In this document: one piece after another, positions 55,202 to 58,783 of the stretch
How the letters are laid out: the number at the start of each line of letters is the position of its first letter
Position numbering within the stretch: the first letter of the stretch is position 1
Source of the DNA: Acanthacorydalis orientalis
Lineage: Eukaryota > Arthropoda > Insecta > Megaloptera > Corydalidae
DNA: 64,000 bases
NCBI GenBank assembly: GCA_034766995.1
Contig: CM068323.1
Coordinates: 27,189,490-27,253,489, forward strand
Reading direction: 5' to 3'
Notes under the pieces: model-generated
Told to the model about the DNA's origin: nothing
Database searches by the model: none
Seen by the model: the letters and a program-made list of their open reading frames with translations, nothing else
Program-made: the position numbers and the translations under genes

Positions 55202-56462
55202 TTTTATATATGTGATATAATATTTAAATGTTTTGTTTATTTTCGATTTGTTATAAACATTTTGTGTTCATATAATATTTGCTTAAAAAATGATTTAATT
55301 AACAAAACAATATTATCAGTGAATAATTATGCATGAATATCTAAAAGTGACAATATTTTTAAGTTAATCTTCTGAATCAATTAATAATAGAAATGATTGA
55401 TTAGGAAATGTCTGTTTATGAAATTTCTGATAAAAAATGGGTAAGATATTTTTGGATTGAGATTCTAACTAGTATAATATCATTTTATGCTATAATCAAT
55501 TGAATATAAAAGTCTATATTTGATGTTAAGTTATGAGCTCAGAATCATAAAATTACTTAAAATATATTTTTCATGAGAAAATTCAATGTGAAATTAATAC
55601 AATAAAAATATATTAATTTTAATTACAAGTGTGACAATAAATTTGAAAAAATACGAAAGATCATAAAACATAAACTTTTAAAACTGTATTTTTTTATATG
55701 AAATATCAATAAAAGTAAAATGATAATTTAAATTGTTCGATTAGTTTGATACACATTCAAAAATATGGTTTTGAAAGTGTTTTAATCCAAAATTGGTAGA
55801 TTAATGACAGTGTTTATACATAACAGAATTATTACATCTGTTTTATGTACCTATTTACAAGTTAATTACAACATTATACACAATTAAACTCAAATAGGTT
55901 GTGAACAAATTGGAAAATGTTCATTACTTGTCTATATTTATAAAAAACATAAATGATGATTTCATACATCAATAATGTGTAATGCAATAAATGTATTCTA
56001 TAATTAATGACCACGCTTTGTTAAGAATAAATGACCAGTACGCCATATGAAACTAATCGGAAATGAAAACAATATGATTTACTATCATAAATGTTATGTT
56101 AAAATGGAATCGTTAGTGAGTATTTCGTAATAAACATATTCATGTCTATCGACTGAAATATACTGTTGTATAGGATATAGGACAGTCTATTCAATTTGCA
56201 CACGTTTCAGATATTAGTAAAATGTATTGAAATTAATGAGCAGGATTACTTACTCTGCCTCTTCTACGGTTTCAGTCATGGCTAGGAAGACGCAGTTGAG
56301 CAAAATGGTGGCCATGACGACGTAGTCGAAGTACTGGTTGGTGGATAGGAAGATACAAGCGCGTCGCGCTGGATTAAATGGGCTGAAGCAGAAGAAAGAT
56401 CTGGTCGCCGTGAATCGGTGTATATAATTCTTTTGGAATCGTTTCGATACAACGCAGAATGT
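651..56462 (-). CDS. NaCP60E: DSC1/BSC1 (CaV4-type) voltage-gated cation channel, whole gene as visible
   Basis: This is an alpha subunit with four homologous domains of six membrane segments, placed in the plasma membrane of excitable cells. Seen: 24 exons with AG/GT borders whose phases all agree, together 1,909 codons if the stop at 651 is used. Pore residues are D (23938-23940), E (14183-14185), E (3308-3310) and A (1694-1696). Each domain has an S4 with regularly spaced Arg/Lys. An MFL motif lies in the III-IV linker. Known: insect sodium channels (para) carry DEKA; the DSC1/BSC1 family carries DEEA, and honeybee CaV4 was reported as calcium-permeable. Inferred: a calcium-preferring channel, not para. 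The beginning of the N-terminus is not found with confidence. Drosophila names are NaCP60E and DSC1. Confidence 0.9.
816..1148. other. Channel intron, C-tail
   Basis: A 333-bp AT-rich intron between the EF-hand-like exon and the IQ exon. The short open frames on both strands here are unsupported. Confidence 0.85.
1149..1368 (-). CDS. NaCP60E: Channel exon: C-terminal EF-hand-like domain
   Basis: Acceptor CAG, donor GTATAA; entry phase 2, exit phase 0 (73 full codons). It encodes [31 protein letters not shown] and [13 protein letters not shown], matching para [31 protein letters not shown] and VDILDALTKDFF. Known: this region folds as a paired EF-hand-like module in sodium channels. The typical calcium ligands are incomplete here, so calcium binding is uncertain. 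Confidence 0.93.
1437..1709 (-). CDS. NaCP60E: Channel exon: domain IV filter (Ala), S6 and proximal C-tail
   Basis: Acceptor TCAATAG, donor GTGAGT; entry phase 2, exit phase 2. It begins [15 protein letters not shown]; the Ala (1694-1696) is the fourth filter residue. The extracellular loop has Cys residues ([15 protein letters not shown]), and IVS6 is [20 protein letters not shown]. The acidic [18 protein letters not shown] is the start of the EF-hand-like C-terminal domain. Confidence 0.94.
1710..2034. other. Channel intron inside the domain IV pore loop
   Basis: A 325-bp AT-rich intron splitting an Arg codon between IVS5/pore helix and the filter. Nothing else seen. Confidence 0.85.
2035..2237 (-). 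CDS. NaCP60E: Channel exon: domain IV S4-S5 linker, S5 and turret
   Basis: Acceptor TTTTTCAG, donor GTGAGT; entry phase 0, exit phase 2. It starts [20 protein letters not shown], then IVS5 ([19 protein letters not shown]), [14 protein letters not shown] and [11 protein letters not shown], the pore helix. para reads [22 protein letters not shown] here. Confidence 0.94.
2322..2515 (-). CDS. NaCP60E: Channel exon: domain IV S2 end, S3 and S4
   Basis: Acceptor TTTTTTCAG, donor GTATGC; entry phase 1, exit phase 0. It encodes [22 protein letters not shown]3 ([19 protein letters not shown]) and IVS4 ([18 protein letters not shown]) with basic residues at every third position. [10 protein letters not shown] is identical to para. 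Confidence 0.94.
2687..2975 (-). CDS. NaCP60E: Channel exon: III-IV inactivation linker and domain IV S1-S2
   Basis: Acceptor TTTATAG, donor GTAAGT; entry phase 0, exit phase 1. It begins [23 protein letters not shown] (codons 2954 down to 2946) takes the place of the IFM/MFM fast-inactivation particle of sodium channels. [15 protein letters not shown] follows, then IVS1 ([20 protein letters not shown]) and the start of IVS2. Confidence 0.93.
3128..3319 (-). CDS. NaCP60E: Channel exon: domain III filter (Glu instead of Lys) and S6
   Basis: 64 codons, phase 0 at both ends; acceptor TTGTCAG, donor GTATTA. It starts [15 protein letters not shown], where para has ATFKGWIQIMNDAID. The Glu (3308-3310) replaces the Lys that defines sodium selectivity, the diagnostic residue of the DSC1/BSC1 family. 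IIIS6 is [17 protein letters not shown], and the exon ends LKKK. Confidence 0.95.
3415..3519 (-). CDS. NaCP60E: Channel exon: domain III turret and pore helix
   Basis: 35 codons, phase 0 at both ends; acceptor TTTTTCAG, donor GTAAGT. It encodes [20 protein letters not shown], then [19 protein letters not shown] is an N-glycosylation sequon, also present in para (NYTWVN). The exon ends just before the filter. Confidence 0.93.
3520..3939. other. Channel intron, domain III turret
   Basis: A 420-bp intron with a (TA)n tract at about 3561-3602. No extra exon recognised. Confidence 0.85.
3940..4215 (-). CDS. NaCP60E: Channel exon: domain III S4, S4-S5 linker and S5
   Basis: 92 codons, phase 0 at both ends; acceptor CAAATAG, donor GTAAGC. 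It starts [17 protein letters not shown], then IIIS4 ([18 protein letters not shown]), [20 protein letters not shown] and IIIS5 ([20 protein letters not shown]). It is markedly GC-richer than its surroundings and is the best conserved part of the protein. Confidence 0.95.
4216..6934. other. Channel intron splitting domain III S3
   Basis: A 2.7 kb AT-rich intron with several (TA)n tracts (about 4793-4891, 5146-5177, 5992-6033, 6705-6735). In para this position carries mutually exclusive exons; no duplicate of the voltage-sensor exon is visible here on the minus strand. Confidence 0.8.
4793..4891. repeat. (TA)n compound microsatellite
   Basis: About 100 bp of TA repeats with a few interruptions (TTTATA, TACATA), in the intron splitting domain III S3. 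Confidence 0.95.
6935..7250 (-). CDS. NaCP60E: Channel exon: domain III S1, S2 and S3
   Basis: Acceptor GCTTCAG, donor GTAAGT; entry phase 2, exit phase 0 (105 full codons). It encodes [20 protein letters not shown]1 ([20 protein letters not shown]), IIIS2 ([18 protein letters not shown]) and the first half of IIIS3 ([11 protein letters not shown]). In para the exon here has mutually exclusive versions; I see no duplicate in the 2.7 kb intron that follows. Confidence 0.94.
7509..7573. repeat. (TA)n microsatellite
   Basis: About 65 bp of TA repeats with one GCAT interruption. A second compound tract follows at 7687-7771. Confidence 0.95.
7687..7771. repeat. (TA)n compound microsatellite
   Basis: About 85 bp of TA repeats with CATACA interruptions. 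Confidence 0.95.
7903..8254 (-). CDS. NaCP60E: Channel exon: II-III cytoplasmic linker, second part
   Basis: Acceptor ATTTTCCAG at 8255-8256, donor GTAAAT; entry phase 1, exit phase 2. An alternative acceptor 16 bp upstream would hit an in-frame stop, which fixes the start. It encodes an acidic and Ser/Thr-rich stretch ([20 protein letters not shown]) and then a basic patch (GFGRRKNAK). It ends [11 protein letters not shown], matching PADCCPDSYYK of para immediately before domain III. Confidence 0.92.
8255..8639. other. Channel intron within the II-III linker
   Basis: A 385-bp intron with a short (TA)n at about 8551-8579. It contains a decoy acceptor (TTTTTCAG) 16 bp before the used one; using it gives an early stop. 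Confidence 0.8.
8640..9108 (-). CDS. NaCP60E: Channel exon: II-III cytoplasmic linker, first part
   Basis: Acceptor ATATAG, donor GTAATG; entry phase 0, exit phase 1 (156 codons plus one base). It starts [19 protein letters not shown], which aligns with para KIAEAFNRIGRF just after IIS6. A long charged helix-like region follows ([29 protein letters not shown]) and then a polar tail. GC is visibly higher than in the surrounding intron, as expected for coding sequence. Confidence 0.9.
9308..10103 (+). mobile_element. Degenerate, internally deleted mariner element
   Basis: Imperfect terminal inverted repeats of about 28 bp (left from 9308, right ending 10103) share TTGCA-TGAAAGCC-CTGTT and are flanked by TA dinucleotides (9306-9307, 10104-10105), the mariner target. 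Inside is a plus-strand transposase relic starting at 9474. It runs [20 protein letters not shown], shifts frame to [19 protein letters not shown] and [20 protein letters not shown], then meets a TGA and shifts again to [16 protein letters not shown] and NIHG. The remaining catalytic half is absent. At 0.8 kb it is shorter than the usual 1.3 kb. Inactive. Confidence 0.85.
9474..10046 (+). pseudogene. mariner transposase relic
   Basis: At least two frame breaks separate an N-terminal helix-turn-helix part, a second DNA-binding part ([17 protein letters not shown]) and a short piece carrying the first catalytic Asp motif (TGDEKW). The second and third catalytic Asp regions are missing, so no active enzyme is possible. 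Confidence 0.85.
11489..11548. repeat. (TA)n microsatellite
   Basis: 60 bp of uninterrupted AT repeats, 104 bp from the MITE at 11652. Confidence 0.95.
11652..11856. mobile_element. Short TTAA-flanked element (piggyBac-type MITE)
   Basis: About 205 bp lying between TTAA (11652-11655) and TTAA (11853-11856). Immediately inside are CCCTTAAAACCA on the left and, reversed, CCCTTATAAACCA on the right, an inverted repeat with one indel. No coding. The TTAA target and CCCTT ends suggest mobilisation by a piggyBac-type transposase (inference). Confidence 0.55.
12861..12875 (-). CDS. NaCP60E: Candidate 15-nt cassette micro-exon in the II-III linker
   Basis: On the minus strand GCGTGCCAGAAAAAG sits between a strong acceptor (ATTTTTTCAG) and a donor (GTAAAA). 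Flanking channel exons meet at phase 0, and 15 is a multiple of three, so inclusion would add ACQKK between RKE and DIGEQ without changing frame. Not needed for the reading frame. Its use is inferred from splice sites only. Confidence 0.4.
13769..13894 (-). CDS. NaCP60E: Channel exon: domain II S6
   Basis: 42 codons, phase 0 at both ends; acceptor TTTTCAG, donor GTACGT. IIS6 is [19 protein letters not shown], as in para [17 protein letters not shown]. It ends in SEELKSRKE at the start of the II-III linker. A possible 15-nt exon (12861-12875) and a 28-nt one (13540-13567) lie in the intron that follows. Confidence 0.93.
14138..14243 (-). CDS. NaCP60E: Channel exon: domain II pore loop with selectivity residue Glu
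   Basis: Acceptor TCTAAAG, donor GTAAAT; entry phase 2, exit phase 0. It encodes [20 protein letters not shown], then WIEPLWDCM. The Glu of LCGEW (14183-14185) is the second filter residue and is identical to para at this position. Confidence 0.94.
14244..14718. other. Channel intron, domain II turret
   Basis: A 475-bp AT-rich intron that splits an Arg codon before the IIP loop. Nothing else recognised. Confidence 0.85.
14719..14912 (-). CDS. NaCP60E: Channel exon: domain II S4 end, S4-S5 linker and S5
   Basis: Acceptor TTTTCAG, donor GTACCT; entry phase 0, exit phase 2. It continues IIS4 as [10 protein letters not shown], then the S4-S5 linker and S5 ([20 protein letters not shown]). The para counterpart is LLRVFKLAKSW...FAVMGMQLFGKNY. 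The turret [14 protein letters not shown] follows; the next exon completes Arg. Confidence 0.93.
14998..15168 (-). CDS. NaCP60E: Channel exon: domain II S2, S3 and start of S4
   Basis: 57 codons, phase 0 at both ends; acceptor TTTCAG, donor GTAAAT. IIS2 is [20 protein letters not shown]3 is [17 protein letters not shown], and the exon ends inside IIS4 at VLRGLRL. The short 149-bp intron to the previous exon contains a (TA)n tract. Confidence 0.93.
15319..15533 (-). CDS. NaCP60E: Channel exon: pre-domain II and domain II S1
   Basis: Acceptor CTTTCAG, donor GTAAAT; entry phase 1, exit phase 0. A Cys-rich juxtamembrane block ([14 protein letters not shown]) corresponds to the para CVWDCCWVW region. 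Then come [20 protein letters not shown] (IIS1) and [14 protein letters not shown]. The exon ends at GNK, the start of IIS2. Confidence 0.92.
15661..15725. repeat. (TA)n microsatellite
   Basis: 65 bp, uninterrupted, at the edge of a GC-richer intronic patch. Confidence 0.95.
17720..17781. repeat. (TA)n microsatellite
   Basis: About 62 bp, uninterrupted. Confidence 0.95.
18612..18762 (-). CDS. NaCP60E: Channel exon: distal I-II linker
   Basis: Acceptor AATTACAG, donor GTAAGT; entry phase 0, exit phase 1 (50 codons plus one base). It encodes [19 protein letters not shown], a small Cys/Lys patch ([11 protein letters not shown]) and [14 protein letters not shown]. No membrane segment. Its phase fits both neighbours, and the split codon restores Asp at the next exon. 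Confidence 0.85.
18763..19706. other. Channel intron within the I-II linker
   Basis: A 944-bp intron with a 60-bp (TA)n at 18889-18951. No other feature seen. Confidence 0.8.
18889..18951. repeat. (TA)n microsatellite
   Basis: About 63 bp, uninterrupted, between the two I-II linker exons. Confidence 0.95.
19707..20450 (-). CDS. NaCP60E: Channel exon: I-II cytoplasmic linker, low-complexity
   Basis: A single open exon of 248 codons, phase 0 at both ends; acceptor TTTTGCAG, donor GTAAGT. It starts [12 protein letters not shown] and has a strongly basic block ([10 protein letters not shown]). Then come Gly/Ser repeats (about 20185-20260), a Pro/Ser region, ten consecutive Gln codons (19974-20003), a Pro-rich patch and an acidic end ([19 protein letters not shown]). 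Such linkers are cytoplasmic and poorly conserved; the basic block could bind lipid, calmodulin or a partner (inference). The plus-strand reading frame opposite the repeats is a shadow. Confidence 0.85.
20451..23128. other. Channel intron between domain I S6 and the I-II linker (2.7 kb)
   Basis: AT-rich, with (TA)n at about 22372-22443, 22560-22601 and 22922-22966. One strong isolated donor (GTAAGTAC, rc of 21947-21954) has no phase-compatible acceptor that I can defend. Confidence 0.75.
22372..22443. repeat. (TA)n microsatellite
   Basis: About 72 bp with one AAAC interruption. Confidence 0.95.
23129..23263 (-). CDS. NaCP60E: Channel exon: domain I S6
   Basis: Exactly 45 codons, phase 0 at both ends; acceptor TTTCAG, donor GTAAGT. 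It holds the pore-lining helix ([20 protein letters not shown]) and ends in an acidic juxtamembrane stretch ([10 protein letters not shown]). The [11 protein letters not shown] motif aligns with NLILAIVAMSY of para. Confidence 0.93.
23264..23913. other. Channel intron after the domain I filter
   Basis: A 650-bp intron with a (TA)n tract near 23671-23706. No exon recognised. Confidence 0.85.
23914..24133 (-). CDS. NaCP60E: Channel exon: domain I pore loop with selectivity residue Asp
   Basis: Acceptor TTAAAG, donor GTATGT; entry phase 2, exit phase 0. It encodes 73 complete residues. An extracellular Cys-rich stretch with NVT and NYT glycosylation sequons leads into [14 protein letters not shown] and then [17 protein letters not shown]. 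The Asp of TLDYWE (23938-23940) aligns with the Asp of para TQDFWE, the first ring residue of the filter. Confidence 0.93.
24134..25950. other. Channel intron in the domain I turret (1.8 kb)
   Basis: AT-rich, with a (TA)n tract at about 25280-25341. No gene or transposon recognised. Confidence 0.8.
25951..26134 (-). CDS. NaCP60E: Channel exon: domain I S4-S5 linker, S5 and turret
   Basis: Acceptor TTTACAG, donor GTAAGT; entry phase 1, exit phase 2. It starts [16 protein letters not shown] (S4-S5 linker), then S5 ([21 protein letters not shown]) and an extracellular turret with one NAT sequon (DDTNATEE). The junction with the next exon gives Ala-Trp-Thr. The 183 bp before it (26135 onward) has no second copy of the exon. 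Confidence 0.92.
29087..30007 (-). CDS. Nested gene, last exon: two membrane helices and a Ser/Lys-rich tail
   Basis: 307 codons ending in TAA (29087-29089); acceptor ATATTTCAG, entry phase 0. The first ~65 residues are hydrophobic ([35 protein letters not shown]), giving two likely membrane helices. About 230 polar residues follow: [11 protein letters not shown], a run of five Ser ([11 protein letters not shown]), basic blocks ([24 protein letters not shown]) and a Ser-rich end. The tail looks cytoplasmic and phosphorylatable (inference). I do not recognise the family. It lies in the same orientation as the host gene, inside its 13.6 kb intron. Codon use is clearly less AT-rich than in the flanks. 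No clear AATAAA follows the stop. Confidence 0.75.
   Translation of the reverse strand, partial: ETLEPCSVFSLLISNFDLLIRGSEYLISAFKLIFNCKQQIYLYYMANVICWFTYQITFNIFLCKFINRAALKRIKEQYQKVTTYTVPLNKSKSKSKVQSVILRKLLPDTTPRNLSKIPKKEETLTDIWHSTFQLKQTPSEIIQDVAKMVYDKQEETSKLKTKIPMLKRDITVVKLSDESSSSSAVSSRTCPKSGRHKKCLLLSSNSDKSTVKRKKAFSQSHAHKIKSKSESKVKKYKFLHNKSDSETNYENEEEPKKKFRKHRSKAFFCDDVNVKSIYDNSLKVSNESRATSVCSSTPSSLYNAYG
30359..30628 (-). CDS. Nested gene, internal exon: first two membrane helices and ectodomain loop
   Basis: 90 codons, phase 0 at both ends; acceptor ATTTGTAG, donor GTGAGT. It starts [15 protein letters not shown], with a helix near [15 protein letters not shown]. Then comes a polar, acidic, Tyr-rich loop ([20 protein letters not shown]) and a second helix ([15 protein letters not shown]). 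Joined to the 29087-30007 exon this gives a four-helix membrane protein with a long C-terminal tail. The first codon is GTG directly after an acceptor, so it is not the start. Confidence 0.65.
30695..30733 (-). CDS. Nested gene, probable 13-codon upstream exon
   Basis: 39 bp, phase 0, encoding [13 protein letters not shown]; acceptor TTTCTAG, donor GTAAAT. It is GC-richer than its surroundings and only 66 bp from the next exon. A possible start exon lies at 31046-31057, where ATGACTGAAAAG is followed by the weak donor GTTAAA; this would give MTEK. Both are inferred from splice signals only. Confidence 0.35.
32959..33240 (-). CDS. Unidentified open frame with coding-like composition
   Basis: About 94 codons ending in TAA (32959-32961), lying on the minus strand next to a (TA)n tract. 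It encodes phrases such as [37 protein letters not shown] and [15 protein letters not shown]. It has two Trp-rich patches and little of the Ile/Tyr/Lys bias that random AT-rich frames show. A possible acceptor (AATCACAG) lies near 33223. It could be a terminal exon of a small gene or a transposon relic. I do not recognise it. Confidence 0.3.
37501..37564. repeat. (TA)n microsatellite
   Basis: About 64 bp, uninterrupted. Confidence 0.95.
39736..39956 (-). CDS. NaCP60E: Channel exon: domain I S2, S3 and S4 voltage sensor
   Basis: Acceptor ACAG and donor GTAATT; entry phase 2, exit phase 1. The split codon restores Glu. IS2 is near [22 protein letters not shown]3 near [18 protein letters not shown], and IS4 is [18 protein letters not shown] with Arg/Lys every third residue. 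[11 protein letters not shown] is nearly identical to the sodium-channel counterpart. This exon sits alone between introns of 16.3 and 13.6 kb. Confidence 0.93.
40164..40228. mobile_element. Solo end of the same piggyBac-like family
   Basis: TTAA followed by TCCCTAAGCGTTTTGTTTCA and GTGCACTGGTGTGCTTAATTA, matching the left 65 bp of the element at 53030 at most positions. No matching right end nearby. A truncated insertion or a deletion remnant. Confidence 0.5.
48246..48676. repeat. Three-unit tandem array with (CT)n(TA)n spacers
   Basis: A core of about 62-74 bp is repeated three times (48281-48342, 48383-48452, 48511-48584), each with TCATCAGC, TGTCAATCCACTG, AATAAAGGCCTCTT and CATTTTGTACGATT in varied form. 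Units are separated by (CT)n(TA)n microsatellites. The CATCATCAGCC...CCACTG-TGGATAAAGGCCTC type resembles RTE-class retrotransposon tails that I recall from insects. That assignment is not verified. Confidence 0.65.
50839..50902. repeat. (TA)n microsatellite
   Basis: About 64 bp, uninterrupted. Confidence 0.95.
51642..51707. repeat. (TA)n microsatellite
   Basis: About 66 bp, nearly uninterrupted. Confidence 0.95.
53034..53765 (-). mobile_element. Degenerate piggyBac-like element
   Basis: It is flanked by TTAA on both sides (53030-53033 and 53766-53769). Ends are CCTCTTAAGCG and, reversed, ACCACTTAATCG. On the minus strand at 53574-53314 lies a transposase N-terminal relic: [20 protein letters not shown], an in-frame stop, then [20 protein letters not shown] and [15 protein letters not shown]. 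This follows the piggyBac-family pattern FTG-P-G...LLN-IVEETN. The catalytic region is missing. Confidence 0.65.
53314..53574 (-). pseudogene. piggyBac-like transposase N-terminal relic
   Basis: 87 codons with one internal TGA and a final TAA. Acidic Ser-rich start, then the conserved entry region of the transposase. Too short to contain the DDD catalytic core. Not functional. Confidence 0.6.
56254..56462 (-). CDS. NaCP60E: Channel exon: N-terminal cytoplasmic end and domain I S1
   Basis: This is the most upstream exon I can place. Acceptor TTTTTCAG, donor GTAAGT, entry phase 0, exit phase 2. It encodes 69 residues and two bases. It begins TFCVVSKRF, matching the TFVVVSKG block of para that precedes IS1, then the strongly family-typical [15 protein letters not shown], and ends with IS1 ([19 protein letters not shown]). 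Since entry is in the middle of a conserved block, at least one coding exon must lie further right. The next exon is 16.3 kb away. Confidence 0.9.
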
Positions 56463-57132
56463 CTGAAAAATGAGAACATGCGTTAGGATCATACAGAAAA
56501 TTAAACATCTCTTCAGCATTGTGAAGAAATATTTAACAGGCTTTTTTATAAACATAATTACTCATCTACTTAGCTCAATATTATACTTCTGTTCGTTTTA
56601 AATAATTATTTTCAGTATTATTTGGAAAATTTTCAATATATATATGTATGTATGTATGTATATGTATATATATATTTAAAAAAGCAATTTTGATCGGTGT
56701 GTTTAACTAATGTTCTTTCTTTTTGATTATTTTTGAAAAATACAGACTTTTTCGAATATAAAATAAAAGTAATAACCTAGTAAAATATTTAACATGTAAA
56801 GTTTATATAGAAAAATAAAATTGTTCGGATAAAATGTTTTTCCCCCCTAGAACTGTATAAAAGATAGTGAAATTAACAGAAAGAATATTTTATAATGTAT
56901 AAAAATATTTAAATGCATTCAGATCTTTATTTATATCACTTAAGGTCAAGATTTCTAATTGAAAATCACGTACTCATATTTATTGCAACATCTAGTTTTT
57001 CTGACTATAAGAAAATTACGCAGGTAATAAGAAAGTTGTGCAACATTTTATAGCTCACAAATCCGTTAAGCATGTAGTAGACAACTTTGAAGGTTGAATA
57101 GTTGGAGTATAAGAATATATTCCCACGAGGAC

Positions 57133-57305
57133 GTACTCTCAACCGAGAAAGTGTAACGGAAAAATCCATTCTAACTTTTCTATTAGAACACTTTCTTTGT
57201 CATTCTCTCACTCTGTTTGATATTTTTTCGTTACAGGAATATCTTCGTAGAACAATGGTCGTTAGTGTTTAATTTAAAAATATATTTATAGGGTTGAGAG
57301 TGTAC
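57133..57305. repeat. Nested inverted repeats
   Basis: Outer arms GTACTCTCAACC (57133-57144) and GGTTGAGAGTGTAC (57292-57305). Inner arms TGTAACGGAAAAAT (57152-57165) and ATTTTTTCGTTACA (57222-57235), one mismatch. Their order allows one long imperfect hairpin. Probably a decayed MITE. Confidence 0.5.
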
Positions 57306-58302
57306 TTGCTTTTATTATTATCATCGTTTATAGATAATTTAATTACATATAATACATAATTAGTCGTAGGAAATATATTTTTTTAATCCAAACCAAAATT
57401 GTATTCTTACAGTTAATCATTGAAAATCAACTATTAAAACTATTACAGACATGTTTCAAAACTAAAAAAGAAAAACCACTAAACAAAGTTTAACATTTTG
57501 CATTCCGTACATTGTTCCCTGGAGATGGAAGTGTGCTGCAACGTTTCTAAATTAATTAGGCATGCGCGAAAATACTCGTCCCATTTATTTCGCTGTACAT
57601 TTTTTTTTAATTTCGTTAATACATAGCAGAGAAGTGTAATATTCGAAAAACAACGAACGACCGAACGAAAGAATAGCGTCTCTGGCAGGAGCTGAAATTA
57701 GAGTAGATGATGATTATACTTTGTTTTCTTTTTTCCATTCTTGTATTTTTTTTTTGTTAAGTTTGTTAACAGTCCCGTGTTTGTTCGACTGTTGGATTTG
57801 TGTCGTTAACTTTTTTATATAGCAGATGCAAATCGAGAAAGATAATTAAAGAATTGTCTCTAGATTTATCTGTCAGATCAGTAAATTGTAATCAAACTGG
57901 TTTAATTACATTTTAACAAAATCATTTCATCGTTTTTCAGGAAAGTAAACACAAACAAATAATAAATTCATGAATGTGAATTAAGTTTATTGATGTTAAA
58001 GATTTTTTTTGGATGTATTTATAATCGAAAGAAAAAAACTCTCCATTGTCGAACGATTGGGGTTTAAAAGAAATGATAACAAAATGGTACAGTTTTAATT
58101 TTTTTAAAAGATTTAATTTAACATTTAACGTTTAAAATTTAGGTAAAAATACATATATTTGTAATTTTAACACATTTTAGAATATTTCTAAGCAGTTTTT
58201 TCTTTGTTTAGTGAATCTTACGTCTCCTATCTAGAGAAGGTATTTTATAGGATATAATAGAAAAACTTGTGAAGTGAATAATGTTTTTATTTATCCTCCC
58301 AG

Positions 58303-58476
58303 ATGAGTTTTACTGATAGTGATAAAAATATATCTTTACATCCAAGAAAACGGAAAAGAGCGATAACACCTGTAACGTTTTCTGATGAAAGTAGTGATGA
58401 GTTTGAAGAAAGTAATGAAGATAAGGTTTTACATACAAGGAAACCGAAAAGAATATCAGTAATTTCAACGTCTTAA
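58303..58476 (+). pseudogene. Truncated piggyBac-like transposase start (57 codons)
   Basis: MSFTDSDKNISLHPRKRKR, then FSDESSDEFEESNEDK and ISVISTS before TAA. Acidic Ser-rich starts with a KRKR patch are usual in piggyBac-family transposases, and ISVISTS matches VISTS of the 53 kb copy. A tract resembling a splice acceptor (TTATCCTCCCAG) lies just before the ATG. The rest of the gene is absent. Confidence 0.5.
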
Positions 58477-58510
58477 TTTAACCAATAAACTATTGTTTAT
58501 TGGTTAAATT
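58475..58510. repeat. Perfect 16-bp hairpin
   Basis: AATTTAACCAATAAAC, a TATT loop, and the exact reverse complement, placed where the piggyBac-like reading frame ends. Confidence 0.85.
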
Positions 58511-58680
58511 TAATCCAGTTAAAAATGATTTCTTCATATATCAACAGGTTTTATTTCAAGTAATTCGATTGATAATTTCTTTAAGTGTGATAGTAACTAA
58601 TTTAAAATAAAAATGATGCTTGAAACATTTAATTAACAGTAATTTTTTCTATAATATATATTCCTTCTAAGCAAGTCCAG

Positions 58681-58783
<103 letters not shown>

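Larger units (their letters stand above)
39957..56253. other. Largest channel intron, domain I S1 to S2 (16.3 kb)
   Basis: It contains a solo piggyBac-like end (40164-40228), a three-unit tandem array (48246-48676), a GC-richer patch with a minus-strand open frame (50410-50620), a piggyBac-like relic (53034-53765) and many (TA)n tracts. About 41300-46500 is uniformly AT-rich with no recognisable feature except (TA)n. Confidence 0.75.
58131..58510 (+). mobile_element. Second piggyBac-like fragment, 5' part
   Basis: 58136-58210 matches the reverse complement of 53583-53653 closely (both contain ATTTTAGAATATTTCTAAGCA), followed by divergent sequence and a short transposase start frame (58303-58476). 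It ends in a perfect 16-bp hairpin (58475-58510). Orientation is opposite to the 53 kb copy. Confidence 0.55.

Noticed and set aside
651..56462. Identity as the para (NaV1) sodium channel
   Set aside because: Domain III has Glu in place of Lys at the filter, and the linkers do not match para. The family-typical differences are spread over the whole protein.
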